From Tetragonia tetragonoides (taxonomy: Eukaryota > Streptophyta > Magnoliopsida > Caryophyllales > Aizoaceae), in assembly GCA_038025085.1 (NCBI GenBank), contig CM076144.1:32423501-32487500 (forward strand): a DNA stretch of 64,000 bases, written 5' to 3'. The translations under genes and the position numbers were made by a program. Within the stretch, counting starts at the first letter, position 1, and every line of letters begins with the position of its first letter. The notes under the pieces were generated by a model. That model had not been told where the DNA came from and did no database searches. It saw nothing but the letters and a program-made list of their open reading frames with translations. Below are positions 1-10,633 of this stretch, one piece after another.

Positions 1-1067
1 AATTATCGTCGTTATTGAATCGAAACATGTTTAATTCTCATCGTATTGAATTATCATTATCGTCGTTATTTACTATTCATTATCAAGAGCATGAAATGAA
101 TTAGTAAGTCGTGGTCTCGTAGTACCACTTATGTCAACCAATGCAAATTATGTGAATTAAATTAAATGAGAGTAAGACTCCTAATGGATCCCTAGGAGTA
201 GTCGAGCAATCGGGATTACAGCTAATGGTGTAGTTCAAGGGATGAGTGATTCCCAAGTTACTTATGGACACCTCGCAGTGTGTCTGGGACGGTTCATTCC
301 CCATTTATTAAGTCCTCTAGGCTCGTGTAATTGTACTAGAGGTAGTGTACACACTAGAGTCATTAAGTCCATGGCGTGATTGTATCTTCGATAAACAGTA
401 TGGGTAATCGCTGTTTTATTCGCGCTCTTACATCTCTCTAATCAAGACGGATTGTCTATGTCGTATTTTGTGAGATAACTATACAAGAATTGCATATAAA
501 AGAATGTTGTTATGCGTATGCTTGATTATATGCTTATGTGCATATGCAAATGAATTTCAATGATTCTTCTGAAACCTCAGGTAAGCTTTGCGAAATGTTT
601 TTACTGGGTCCGGATGACGTTTATTCAGTTTATCTGATTTTTGTTTCTCTTTTGTTTTTTTTCTTTTCTTCTGTATTTTGTTTCCGTCACGTAAACGAAA
701 GTGTAGGTTTAGTTGATTGAGGACGTACAGCTTGGAAGGTTGAGTTGACATCGATTTTTAGAACTGTTTCTGTTCAGATTAGATCGTTGGGATTTTTATT
801 GGATTTAGCCCTTTGAAGGCAAGTTGTAATAAATTTGGTTTAATGGTTTAGGTCACTATATAGACAACTCTGATATTAACTGTTTAGTTTATTTATTTCC
901 TTAGTAAGCTCCTTTTGATGCATAGTCTTTCTTTCTGCTTAGCATTTACTCCTTAGTGATAAATGTTGCAGTAACGCCTTTGGATTTGTGACGGTTCAGT
1001 GGTGTCGAGTCATGGATAATGGCGTCGATAGTTCCCTAGAAATCGTTGTAAATTCAGGGGTGTTACA
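1..1067 (+). mobile_element. 3' part of a Tekay/Del-type LTR, cut by the window start
   Basis: The stretch ends in AATTCAGGGGTGTTACA at 1051-1067. This is nearly the same terminal motif as the two plus-strand Tekay-like LTRs at 22328 and 25877. Directly after it the sequence becomes Tat LTR sequence (1068 onward), so this LTR was inserted into the Tat 3' LTR. The left end lies outside the window, so I cannot tell a solo LTR from the end of a full element. No credible coding region is present. Family assignment rests only on the terminus. Confidence 0.6.
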
Positions 1068-1520
1068 ACAGCGACTGCCGCTGAAGCTCCGCGGCGTGCC
1101 ACTGGGGCTCAGCGGCATGCAGTTGGATCCAGCGGCTGCCCTGAGGGCCCCCGCACTCACGCGCGTGCCGCCGGGTTGACAGCGTCAGCCGTTCGACCCA
1201 GAGGCGCGCGTGCGACTAGGGTTTTTTGACTTTTTAGGCTCTGTAAATTACGAAATTGCCCTTGGGCTGACCCGGGGTCGGGATTGAGCGATTTTGACCC
1301 AGATCTTCAAGATGTGATATCTCTTGATATGGGAGCCTGATTGAGGCAAGGTCAAAGGCGTTGGAATCCTTATAACAAAGGCTATCCGAGGACTGAGGTT
1401 CAAGGAATTTGGTCTAGATTTCCGAGCAATGTCCTTCTCTACTTTCGTCCATGTTATTCCAATACCATCATCATCGGGCTTTGCGGTGCCAGGGGATGAG
1501 AACCGATTAGGGTGTCTACA
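1068..1520 (-). repeat. Fragment of the Tat 3' LTR
   Basis: The minus strand starts TGTAGACACCCTAATC at 1520. It matches the 5' LTR (35670-36064) through the shared 'gactttttaggct' and 'cgaaattgccctt' blocks and the CAGCGG-rich GC block. The match stops at 1068, where the Tekay-type LTR was inserted; the rest lies outside the window. This copy keeps extra CAGCGGC sequence at 1071-1130 that the 5' LTR lacks. Confidence 0.8.
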
Positions 1521-1534
1521 GAAGCCCCCACTTT
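1521..1534 (-). promoter_or_regulatory. Polypurine tract of the Tat element
   Basis: The minus strand reads AAAGTGGGGGCTTC directly before the 3' LTR start. It is almost the same as the tract AAAAGTGGGGACTTC of element C at 13832-13846. This is the expected plus-strand priming site and fixes the LTR boundary. Confidence 0.75.
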
Positions 1535-2100
1535 GGCCGAGCTTGTGAAAGCAAAGGTCAAAGTATTTGCTAAAAATGCCTGCAATGTTTTTTTTTTAAA
1601 ATGCTTTATGTTAGAAAAAAGATATAGAAAGGTATTTCCTGACCACCTTTGGTCAAGATTACCTGCTTTGAGGGTGCCAACGTCACGCTAATTTTGATAG
1701 CCTCAACGTCAAAGAGCATTGCATAGCCCTGCTTTGCGGGAGCCAACATGATGCTAATTTGAATAGCCTCATCGTCAAAGAGCGTTGCGTAGCTCTACTT
1801 TGCGGGTGCCAACGAGACGTCCTTTTTAATAGCCTCAACGTCAAAGAGCGCTGCGTAGCTCTGTTTTAGTAATGTCTGTGTCTTGAGAAAATTGTGCCTG
1901 CGAAAATAGATAATGTGCCTGTGCCTGTGAGAAATTAGAGAACATGCCCGTGCTTGCGAAAATTAGATAATACCGGGTCCCCTAGGATAGGAAACCGTGC
2001 TGCGGGGGGGGGGGGAGTCATTTTGGGTGACGTGCCCGTATCTCCCGGACTTCTAACGGTCGAGAAATGCAATCCCGCACGAAATTTGAACTCGTGGGCC
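1535..2100. repeat. Spacer with three copies of a 66-bp tandem repeat
   Basis: Between the polypurine tract and the first antisense gene. The block 'atagcctcaacgtcaaagag' recurs at 1697, 1763 and 1829, so the period is exactly 66 bp; the array covers about 1671-1870. Shorter 'gtgcctgtg' and 'cgaaaat(t)agataat' repeats follow to about 1970, and a run of G lies near 2001-2012. No coding region seen. Confidence 0.75.
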
Positions 2101-2569
2101 CGCCCCGTGAGAGGCGGAAGAGAAAATGGGTTCAGCGACTATGTGCTAGGCCGCTGAGGGCTGGGCGGCCTTATCGGGCTCGTCCAGTGGCTCAGTTGGC
2201 GTCGCGGAGGCGCTGAGGGCAGCCGCCCGGCCTGGCGGGATAGCCGCTGGGCCGGTTTAGCGGCGCGGGTTGGGGTTTAATTGGGAGAAAGCCGAATTTT
2301 GGGTCATTTCTTCCCCAAAATTTCGAGACTCTCTCTCTACCTCCATTGTTGCTCAAATTGCAATTCTTGCTCATTCTTGCTCAAATTTGCTCCCTTTTGC
2401 TTGCATTTGCTTACTTTTGCATAATCTTTGCATAATTTGAAGTTTATTTGTGCTTTCTCACAAATTTGGGGTGAATTTGAGAATGGATTTTTGAAACCCT
2501 TGGAGAGAGAAAATCCCAAAATTCTCCATTTTTGCTTGTTGTTCTTGCTAGCTTGTTCATCCTTCTTCC
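2100..2569 (+). promoter_or_regulatory. GC-rich upstream region of antisense PMD gene 1
   Basis: Positions 2110-2270 are strongly GC-rich with repeated CCGCTGAG, CCGCTGG and TAGCGGC words in otherwise AT-rich DNA. A CT-rich stretch (CTCTCTCTCTACCTCC) and a leader with repeated 'ttgctcaaa' words lead to the ATG at 2570. I see no clear TATA box. The same layout precedes PMD gene 2 and lies in the LTRs. The promoter role is inferred from position and composition. Confidence 0.4.
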
Positions 2570-5197
2570 ATGGCTCCAAAATTGGGAAAGAGGAGGAGTA
2601 GGAGGACCGAGGTGCGAGAGGAGGTCGAGAAAATTCACATCTTCACCAAGGCTTTTCCATCTCATGTGAAGCCTTCAAAGAGGAAGCCTAATGTGGCTTT
2701 CCCTCAAGATCGATACACCCGGTCAGATAGGATGCCCGAAATCGTTTGGGATCGATTGGAGTTTCTTTTACGATTTGCGACTCATTTGAGCTCTCGGGCT
2801 TCCAAGTTCGTGGTAAGTCCTCAAACTTTGAATTCATAGTTTTATGCATTGAATTTGAGGTTATGTGCTTGCCTTGAATAGAATTTGTGTAGAATTTGTA
2901 TGCAATTGTTAAGTTTGTAGCGCATGTGATCTTGCGCGGCTTGAACGAACTTAGAAACATGCTTAGGATTGAACATTTGATTGAACTGTGAACCTAAGGG
3001 GTTGCAAACTTGATCATAGGAACCCGATGGGAATTTGAAGGCCCATGGAAACTATGGCTCTTCGATTAAGCTTTTCAAAACCTTTCCCAAGGAGGTGCAA
3101 GATGCGGTTTTGAATGCGGGGGTTTGGGCCCGTTTTGAGAGCGGCGGACTCGGTTGAGCGAGTCAAGAGATGTATTGTTCGTTTGTCTTTGGAGCGTTTT
3201 TGGGACACCACCAATATGTTCCACTTCCCTAATGGGGAAATGATGATTACTCTTTCAGAGATTGCGATGTTGACCGGGGTACCTTACGTGGGTACGCCCA
3301 TTGTTTATGACGTTTCTATTTAGAAACGTAAGACGGAGTTGGTAGAGCTTTTTGGTCCTTGGGGGAACACTTGGGGTCACCACTACTGTTCTTACATTGA
3401 GCTTTTTACTTCTTTGAAAGACCCGAGGTATAAAAGGAATACCTCAGTGGAGCAAAAGTCGAGGATGTTTATCACCTACCTCCTTGCCACCACTATTTTT
3501 AGTGACAAAGGGGAGCACATTCATGCCATCTATGTCCCGAGCCTGCTGGACTGGGAGAGAGTGAGAGAGTACAACTGGGGGTTTCCGGGCTACGCCAACC
3601 TCTTGAGATGCATGCGGTATGCCTGCCGCGTGAATGACGAGGGGTACAAGAAGGCAAACCTTCCTCCTGTGAGCTTATGCGACTTTTGGAAGGTTTTGTA
3701 GGTGCGTTTTCTTTTTGTATTTGCTTTGCGTGATATGCATGATGTAAGTGTGCGGTGCTTAATTTCATGTTTTGATGTAGCCTTGGTTTTTCAAGCATTT
3801 CCCGGACTTGGCACCTATGGGCTGGGTCTTGGACTTCCCGGTTTGTAGGACATGGCGCCATAGGGGTCATGCACCTCTACATACCCTCCAGCAGTATAGG
3901 GAGGCTCTCTTGCGCATGGATTGGCACAAGGTAAAAAATGTGATATTTGTTGTATGAATTGCATGGGTTGTATTTCTTGGTGTGGAAATATCTTATGTTG
4001 CATGCTTGTGTAGATTGACTACTTTCTCTGGGCGAAGTATCACGGGTCAGCTCCGGACGCTATCCTAGCCTCTAGGGCGGTGGACCGTCAGAGGATCCTG
4101 ATTGCGGGACCGTTCTCCTTTGAGTGGTACCTAGGGGAGCAGATCTTTCGTTAGGTTTATCCCAATTTGGAGGGCCCGAGGATTCCTTTGGATCCTCCTT
4201 CGTCCATGTTTTTGGTGAGATGCTTGTCTTGCGAGCAGGTTGCGGAGGCCATGGTGGGCTCAGACGCTATGCGGTATTTCAGGGAGCCTGCGGAGGACCT
4301 TGCGGGGCACTATGAGCAGTTCCGTCGTGATCGCCTCATGCCTTCATTTATGGGCTTGAAGGTAAGAATTGGTGTTTGATATTCTATGCCTTTCTTGCCT
4401 TATTTGATATTAACTCACTTTGCTTTGTAGGAGCCTCGGATTGATAACACCGAGGTGGATATCCCGGCCATGCTGGTCCGAGGCCGGGATTATGGCGAGA
4501 AGGAGTGCTGGGGGGAGATCGCTATGACGGAGGACCTTGATGAGGACATTCAGGGCCTTCCTCTTCCCGTTGGGCATCCAGGGATAAAATCGTAATTTTA
4601 CCAAAATGTGTAATGCCTTACTTCATTATATGCTTGTACTAACTTTTCCTTGTGCACCTTGATCGTGAGCAGACCGAGAAGGTCTTCAAGATGATGCATG
4701 CCATGAAGCCTTGGATATCCCGAGCTCTCTCGAAGGGTACCTGTTCAAGAGCTGACTTGGACAAGGTAAACTTGTTTTTGCATTTTCAAGGTTGATTGCT
4801 TTGATAAATGTGTCTTATAACTTTCCGTGGGATGCAGGTTGAGTACCATCGACCTCTTCCTCGTCGGTCACGACAGGTGGTGCTGTCGGATGATGAGGGT
4901 GTGAGCTCTCCTGAGCGTACTCCTTCACGCGATAGGAGCCCTCGGAGGGAGAATCCTACGAGAGAGAAGGTGCATGTACATCGGTCGGACCGCCCTGGTG
5001 GGAGTAGGATGACTCCGTATGTGGAGCCTGCTCCTATGCATGTGCCGATGTATCCTCTTTATCCCGGGTATGCGGGATATCCTTCGTATGGTGGTCTTTA
5101 CTACCAGCCCCCGGTTCCTGCTCCTATGATGCCAGCCATGCCTCCTGGTTCTTCGTGGGGGTATGATTCGAGCTATGCCGGGGAAGGGAGTTCATAA
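2570..5197 (+). pseudogene. Antisense PMD gene 1 of the Tat element (plant mobile domain, intron-containing)
   Basis: A plus-strand gene opposite to the retrotransposon. Likely exons are 2570-2812, about 3020-3701, 3781-3930, 4014-4361, 4431 to about 4580, 4673-4765 and 4838-5197, supported by GTAAG donors and TAG/CAG acceptors. Exon 1 gives a basic N-terminus (MAPKLGKRRSRR). Exon 2 has the PMD core: FWDTTNMFHFPNGEM, then ITLSEIAMLTGVPYVG, the 'seed' motif of PMD / serine-threonine-phosphatase-7-long-form-like proteins. The last exon is rich in Arg-Ser, then Pro-Tyr-Gly. Damage: a frameshift in the G run near 3118-3122, and in-frame TAG at 3321, 3699 (at a splice donor) and 4152. PMD proteins are known both as host genes (MAIN, MAIL1) and as passengers of Tat/Ogre and Mutator elements. 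Introns could survive retrotransposition because they are antisense to the genomic RNA. Exon limits are approximate. Confidence 0.72.
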
Positions 5198-5780
5198 CGT
5201 GATACTGCCCGACATTCCTCTTTTGACCCTAGCCAAGTCGTGGCGTCGATCTTTGGTGATGAGGCGCGGAGGTCAGAGGACCACTTTGAGATGCCCCGTA
5301 CAGATGATGATGCGGGTGATCGTTTTTATTATAATGTATTTGTGTGAAATACATTTTGAACATTTGTATTGAACAAACATTCGGGCTTTGCTTGTAAATA
5401 TTGCTTGCTTTATTTATTGGTCCCTGCACATAATTAGGCTAATGCAAATGCGCACGTAGTCAAGCAAAAGCGCAAGTAATAGCCATTTAGCAAGAAATGG
5501 TACAACCAAAAAGTTAAAATTGGGTGTACCCTATCCCCCCTAAAAAAATGAAAAAAGAAAAGTGGTGAAAAAATGAAATGAAAATAAATAAGTCAAAGGG
5601 GATCAATAAAAAAGATACAAATTAAAAAGATGATAATCATCCAAAAAGAAATAAGGAAATTGTGGGTTTTCCATTAATATTAAGGAAATAATAGAAAATA
5701 GAAATAACAGTGAAAATAGGAAAAAGAGCCATAATTGAGTCCAAATCGGTTAAGGAAAGTGTCTAAAACCAGAGAAAAAG
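5198..5780. other. AT-rich spacer between the two antisense PMD genes
   Basis: Contains the presumed 3' untranslated region of PMD gene 1 and A-rich low-complexity DNA (about 5530-5720). No gene, RNA or clear repeat was recognised. Confidence 0.5.
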
Positions 5781-5799
5781 GACTTGTCTCGAGAAAAGG

Positions 5800-6142
5800 G
5801 TCCGGCGGCCAATGGGAGCAATCCAGCGGCACACGCAGAGCGGCGGGGGCGAAAACAGGTGCCGCAAGGCTCCAGCAACCGCTGGGGTTCAGAGGCGTGC
5901 CGCTGAGACTCAGCGGCTAGCTGCTGGGCCTGCGCTGCTCTATCAGGGCCGCTGAGCCTTCAATGGCTGTGCCAGAGGCCGCTGGAGTCCCTTTTTGACG
6001 GGTTGCTTTATTTTTTCGTTTTTCCCGTGCGAACCCTATATAAGCCTTGGGTTAGTCCGATTTTGGGACATCACCTTCATAATTTACTAGTAATAGAGAG
6101 CTTTTAGAGAGAGAAACCCTCTAGTTAATTTAGATTTCATCC
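5800..6142 (+). promoter_or_regulatory. GC block and TATA-type promoter of antisense PMD gene 2
   Basis: Positions 5805-5990 hold many CAGCGGC / CCGCTGG words. A TATA box, TATATAAG, is at 6037-6044, about 100 bases before the ATG at 6143; the leader contains AGAGAGAGAAACCC. The GC block, TATA box and short leader resemble the layout inside the LTRs of this window. It may be an independent promoter for the antisense gene, or a captured LTR promoter. Confidence 0.5.
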
Positions 6143-6762
6143 ATGACAAGCTTTGATGTTAAATTTGACAAGTGGTTACAATTCATGACCCCCGAAGAGA
6201 GGATGAGACTTGTGTCTTTCCACTTGAATGCTCTCTTCCACCTTAAACAAGTTCAAATCGTATGGATATTCCTTGCGGCCGCAATTGAGTTTTGGGATGA
6301 TAAACTTCATGTCTTCCAATTTGGGTATAATGAATTATGTCCTCTTCCCGAATAATTTGCCGCTATCCTTGGGTTTCCTCGTGACCAAGATCCCACCACT
6401 CCATGGCTCGGGGAAATTCTTGAAGGCTACTAGAAAAGGTATCTTGGCCTATCACCGATACAAGCCTCCTCCGTTGCGAGGAGTGGTGAGTTAGACCTCA
6501 ACGATATAATTGACATCTTCTTCCCCAAGGTAAGGGATAACCATAATGTGATGAGTGAGACTTATTATAAGCGCGCCTTTATTTTATGTTTCTTGTATAG
6601 GTACCTCTTTGTTGGTGGAGGTAAAAATGGTAAAACTAATATGTTTAGAATTGTTGAACAAATTCAAAACAATTTTACCCGTATGTCTCTTGTCCTTGGT
6701 GAAACCTTAATTTTCTTGGACCGCAAGAAACAAGAGCCATCTCTTGGTGGATAGTCGGGAAG

Positions 6763-8274
6763 TGTAGACGCCAAAAAAGCGCCTTCAGATTTCTCCTCAA
6801 AAGCCCGATGATGAAAGGAGTAATTTATAAACTTGAATGTTATTTTTGCTTTGATAGGTAAAATAAGGTCTCATGTTTTTCCTCGATCACTCCATCATTC
6901 CACTCCCATTTAAAAGCCCATTTTAATAGCTTTCCATTGCTTCCTTCCGTGTCAAAATACGATTCCGCACCTAATAGTTATGGCCAAACAAAGTCAAGGG
7001 TCAAAACAGATGTAGCCGAATACTGTGGCTGTGTTTCCTGCCCCATTTGGGAGTTCATTTGGTTGATATAATTTGTGAGCCTTATATTTCTGGATTCCTT
7101 ATTCAAATAGCTTTCCAATGACATATCATGAGCCCACACCACATTTCCAACCAAGGAGTTACGAGTCCAACATTGATGCGTACTCCAAAACTGACCTCTC
7201 CCTACTCCTTCGGGTATATCTCGAGATCCACAAAACATTTGGGCGTGAAACTAAGGCCATTAGAAACTAGACCCAATAAGCTTTCCAACGCATCTTGAAT
7301 CATCCATTTGGGCGACAAACGCCCAGCTGGCAAGCTAACAGTCGTCAGCGGCCCTGGGCTAACAGCCAGGGCCGCCAGCGGCTCTGGATGAAATTCCAGG
7401 GCCGCTAGAGAATACTCCAAGCCCGACTATTTTTCAGCCCAAAATCCAAATGTCAGCTCCTTTCACCCGTCCAACCCTACTTCCTGCGCCTATAAATACG
7501 ACCCTCCTCCATCAGTTCAAATCACACAGTCTACAGTTGACAACCTCTATTCTCAGGAGTATTAACACTGAGCTTCCCCCTCTTTCTTCCAAACTTGAGA
7601 TCTTGTCTTTACTATTTTTGTCAAATATATCCTACTGTTTAGGTACTAAACTCCTGAGTGCTCAAATTAAATTGCTTGCCTAATTGTTTGTTTCTAGTAG
7701 TCATAATGTAGATATCATGCTAGTAAACGTCTTTTATTGCTTCCTAAATATTTTCTGTCCAAGCATGTCTGGTCATTATAATGCTCAATTTGCCAATCAA
7801 ATGCATGTCTAAACAAGGGTTATAAATAAATGTTGTGATGCTTGTGATGAACCAATTAATAGTCTAAGTCTAGATTGTTAATCCGGTTTGTGTGAGAATC
7901 ATCTCTTTAAATTATTAAGAAAACTTGAGTTAGTAGAGGCCGTCATAAACGGGCGAGTTAGGTGCCTAATACCTTCCCACCTCGTACCTTCGCCCCCGAA
8001 TCTTTTATTCTTGGGTACTCATATGCTCTATATGAGCGGGAGTCTTTCTAGAAACATGATCAGTTCACTTATCGCGTTATTAGGTTGTCCCTTTGGATTG
8101 TCCTTTGATAAAACACCGATAGCAGATTTGTGACCTCTTTCATGGTTTTTATTCAATTCAAGTCTTTACAAAAGCTTTTCTAACTCGATGGTCCCTTAAA
8201 CTTATCTAAACCCCCAGGTTACAAATTTTCTATAAGGACGCACTCCGTGGCCGTAGAAATCCCGGGTCCTTACA
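6763..8274 (+). repeat. 5' LTR of element C
   Basis: 1512 bp, TG...CA. A CAGCGGC-rich GC block at about 7330-7410 is followed by the TATA box TATAAATA at 7491-7498, the likely transcription start of the element. The U5 part contains 'ggcgagttaggtgcctaa'. No protein-coding content is supported. Confidence 0.9.
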
Positions 8275-8275
8275 G

Positions 8276-8293
8276 TGGCGAATTCACTGGGGA
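8276..8293 (+). promoter_or_regulatory. Primer-binding site of element C
   Basis: TGGCGAATTCACTGGGGA lies one base after the 5' LTR. The Tat host element has the matching TGGCGACTTCACTGGGGA after its own LTR, differing at two positions. Which tRNA primes is not determined here. Confidence 0.75.
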
Positions 8294-9883
8294 TTTATTT
8301 AATAGGGTGAGACTCGAAAGTCAAGTTTGCTTAATTGTTTAATAACATGTTCCATATTGCATCATTTGCATGTGCTTTGGCACAACCTTTTGACCTTTAT
8401 CGACCCTCGAGGAAGTTTGTGTCGTAACTGTAGACAACCCGTATATTTAAAGGAATATACAGTTGTCCTATCGTGCAAACCGACGCTTCCTCACCCATGA
8501 CTCATCGACTCTTGTTGGTGAAAAAGAATTACAATTGATGTGTCGACCATCCGCCGAACGGAAATTGTAATTTGTCGTGGTGACCTCACAGGAGCCAAAA
8601 GCTTCTAGCCCACATTCGTGCATTCGCTTTCTTGTTGTGCATGTGTCGTTGTAATGCCCGTCTGATCACATGTTTGCCTGTAAACTGCGTTGTTATAATG
8701 CTTGCCTGAATGCATGAATACCGTGACTATGTGCCCACATGTACTTACGTGCTAGGAGTCCTTTCTTTTATTTTTAGCTAGTTCCTAATGCCCAAAAATA
8801 GTGCGAGAATTCAATTCAATGAGCACTCGTTTTCCCGATGATATATATTCATATAGCGTCGAAGTCATGAACAACTTTCTAGGACCTTTTAGCAAAAAAA
8901 AGAGTCGGTCTCTCCAATTCCCCTCTCCCACCTTTTGTTTTTATTTTTCTTTTTTTTTCTTTATTGTTTTGATGTAATTCAAATTCGGGAAAAAAAAAAA
9001 AAATAGAAAAGAAAAAAAAATGGCGTTGAAAAAAAAGCCAAAAAAAAAAATCGGAAAATCAAAAAAAAAAATGCCGAAATTTCATTTTTATTTATTTATC
9101 CCATTTTTCATTTTCTTTGAGTCTAGAAAAATTTTAAAAATCAGATAGTCCGCCTTTTTCTATTTTACTCATTTTCGTTCATCGACTTCATTTTTCCTTT
9201 GATATGAGGGGAAATAATCAGACATTTAGGCTTAGGTTTTATTTTCTTCTTTTCCATTTCTTTGCATTGCATTGCATTGTATTGTACGTATTAGACGCTC
9301 CATGCTAGGATTCATAAATAATCGTCATGCACACATTGTCGTCATTTTGCATTTGCATTTGTACAAAAGTCTAAGTCATGCATTCATCTATATCTCCATT
9401 TATTCACTACGTCTCATACACTAGAAGTCTAGACAAGTAATTCATTAAGTGCTCTAGGGTCATTTTAGGAAGCATCAATTCATTGTCATACATGCCAAGG
9501 TCAGTCCGTCATGCATCTTGCATATTGTTGTCGTAACTCTGTCATTGCATTGTCATCATCATGCATTCAAGTTCATATAGACGTCCATAGGCACATTCAC
9601 CTTAGGGGCTATCGAGGGTCTTCTAAAATCATGAGTCTTTGTTTTCAAGTCCTTTCTTTGGCGTCTTTCTATGTTAAGACTTGTGTTCAGGATTGGGGGC
9701 TCGAGGAAGAATTACGGAGACAAAGGTTGGGCTCGATCATCCGGAAGATTGGTTTGTATACAAGCTACCTCCAAGACACCACCACATTCTAAAAGGCCAT
9801 CACCCCATAATCCATCACCACCACAAAGCTCGCCACCACTCAATACATCCCTTACCTCACCAATCACACCCCCAAAATTCACC
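8294..9883. other. Untranslated leader of element C
   Basis: No convincing gene. Holds A-rich and T-rich homopolymer tracts (about 8940-9075) and 'gcattgcattgcatt' and 'catgcattc' low-complexity stretches (about 9265-9575). A proline-rich open stretch upstream of the gag ATG is in frame but looks non-coding. Confidence 0.55.
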
Positions 9884-10633
9884 ATGGTCAAAACCACCGA
9901 CGAGAGGCTTGATGAGCTCATGAGTGAGTTAGAAAGGGTGCGACTCAAGGTTGAAGATTTAGAAAAGAAGAAAGAGGATGAAGCAAGAATCCTCTCTGAC
10001 TCCAACTCTGAGGAAGAAGGACCAGATGCCAAGCTGGCTAAGATTAATTCCGTGCTCAAAAACAGCGGCATGTTTGCCAACTACCATGCTAATGTTGGTA
10101 AAGTCAATCCCAAAGTCAAGGGAAAGCTTCCATCCAAGTTCTCCATGCCCGAGGTTCCGACATTCACTGGCACTGATAACCCACAAGACCACCTCAAAGC
10201 CTTCACTACTGCCATGGGTTTAAGAGGAGTTGACAAAAATATCTACGTTTACTTGTTCCCACAGACTCTTGATGCCCCAACTCGTCGTTGGTTCTACACC
10301 TTGAATTTGGAGGACTACCGCACTTGGTCAAATTTCACTACAGTCTTCCTTGCACGCTACAAGAAAAATGTTGCTCTACCTATGACCCTTCGAGAGTTAG
10401 AGATCACCAAACAAGAAGAAGATGAGAGATTCACTGCCTTCCTTAGGCGTTGGAAGCTAAAGATAGCCGAACTGGTTGAGCGACCTTCGCAAACTGATCA
10501 AATTCACAAACTCATCAAGAACCTGCAACCTTCTTACAAGGAACACCTCAAGTATCAACCAATTGACTCATACAACCGGCTCTATGCTGTGGGCATCCTA
10601 ATTGAAGATAACCTTCTTAAGAATTCCACTTAA
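9884..10633 (+). CDS. gag: Gag-like protein of element C
   Basis: A 249-residue reading frame from ATG 9884 (context ACCATGG) to TAA. It starts with a charged coiled-coil-like segment (TDERLDELMSELERVRLK), then an acidic stretch. From about residue 85 comes the Ty3/gypsy gag core: MPEVPTFTGTDNPQDHLKAF, then PQTLDAPTRRWFYTL, TLRELEITKQEEDERFTAFL and RRWKLKIAELVER. The host Tat gag has closely similar motifs (PEVPTFKGTDDPQDHIRAF, TLRELDITKQGD). No zinc knuckle or protease follows. An in-frame extension upstream to 9671 is possible but is Pro-rich and unlike gag. Gag packages the element RNA in the cytoplasm; retaining only gag suggests a non-autonomous element using pol in trans. Confidence 0.82.
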   Translation: MVKTTDERLDELMSELERVRLKVEDLEKKKEDEARILSDSNSEEEGPDAKLAKINSVLKNSGMFANYHANVGKVNPKVKGKLPSKFSMPEVPTFTGTDNPQDHLKAFTTAMGLRGVDKNIYVYLFPQTLDAPTRRWFYTLNLEDYRTWSNFTTVFLARYKKNVALPMTLRELEITKQEEDERFTAFLRRWKLKIAELVERPSQTDQIHKLIKNLQPSYKEHLKYQPIDSYNRLYAVGILIEDNLLKNST

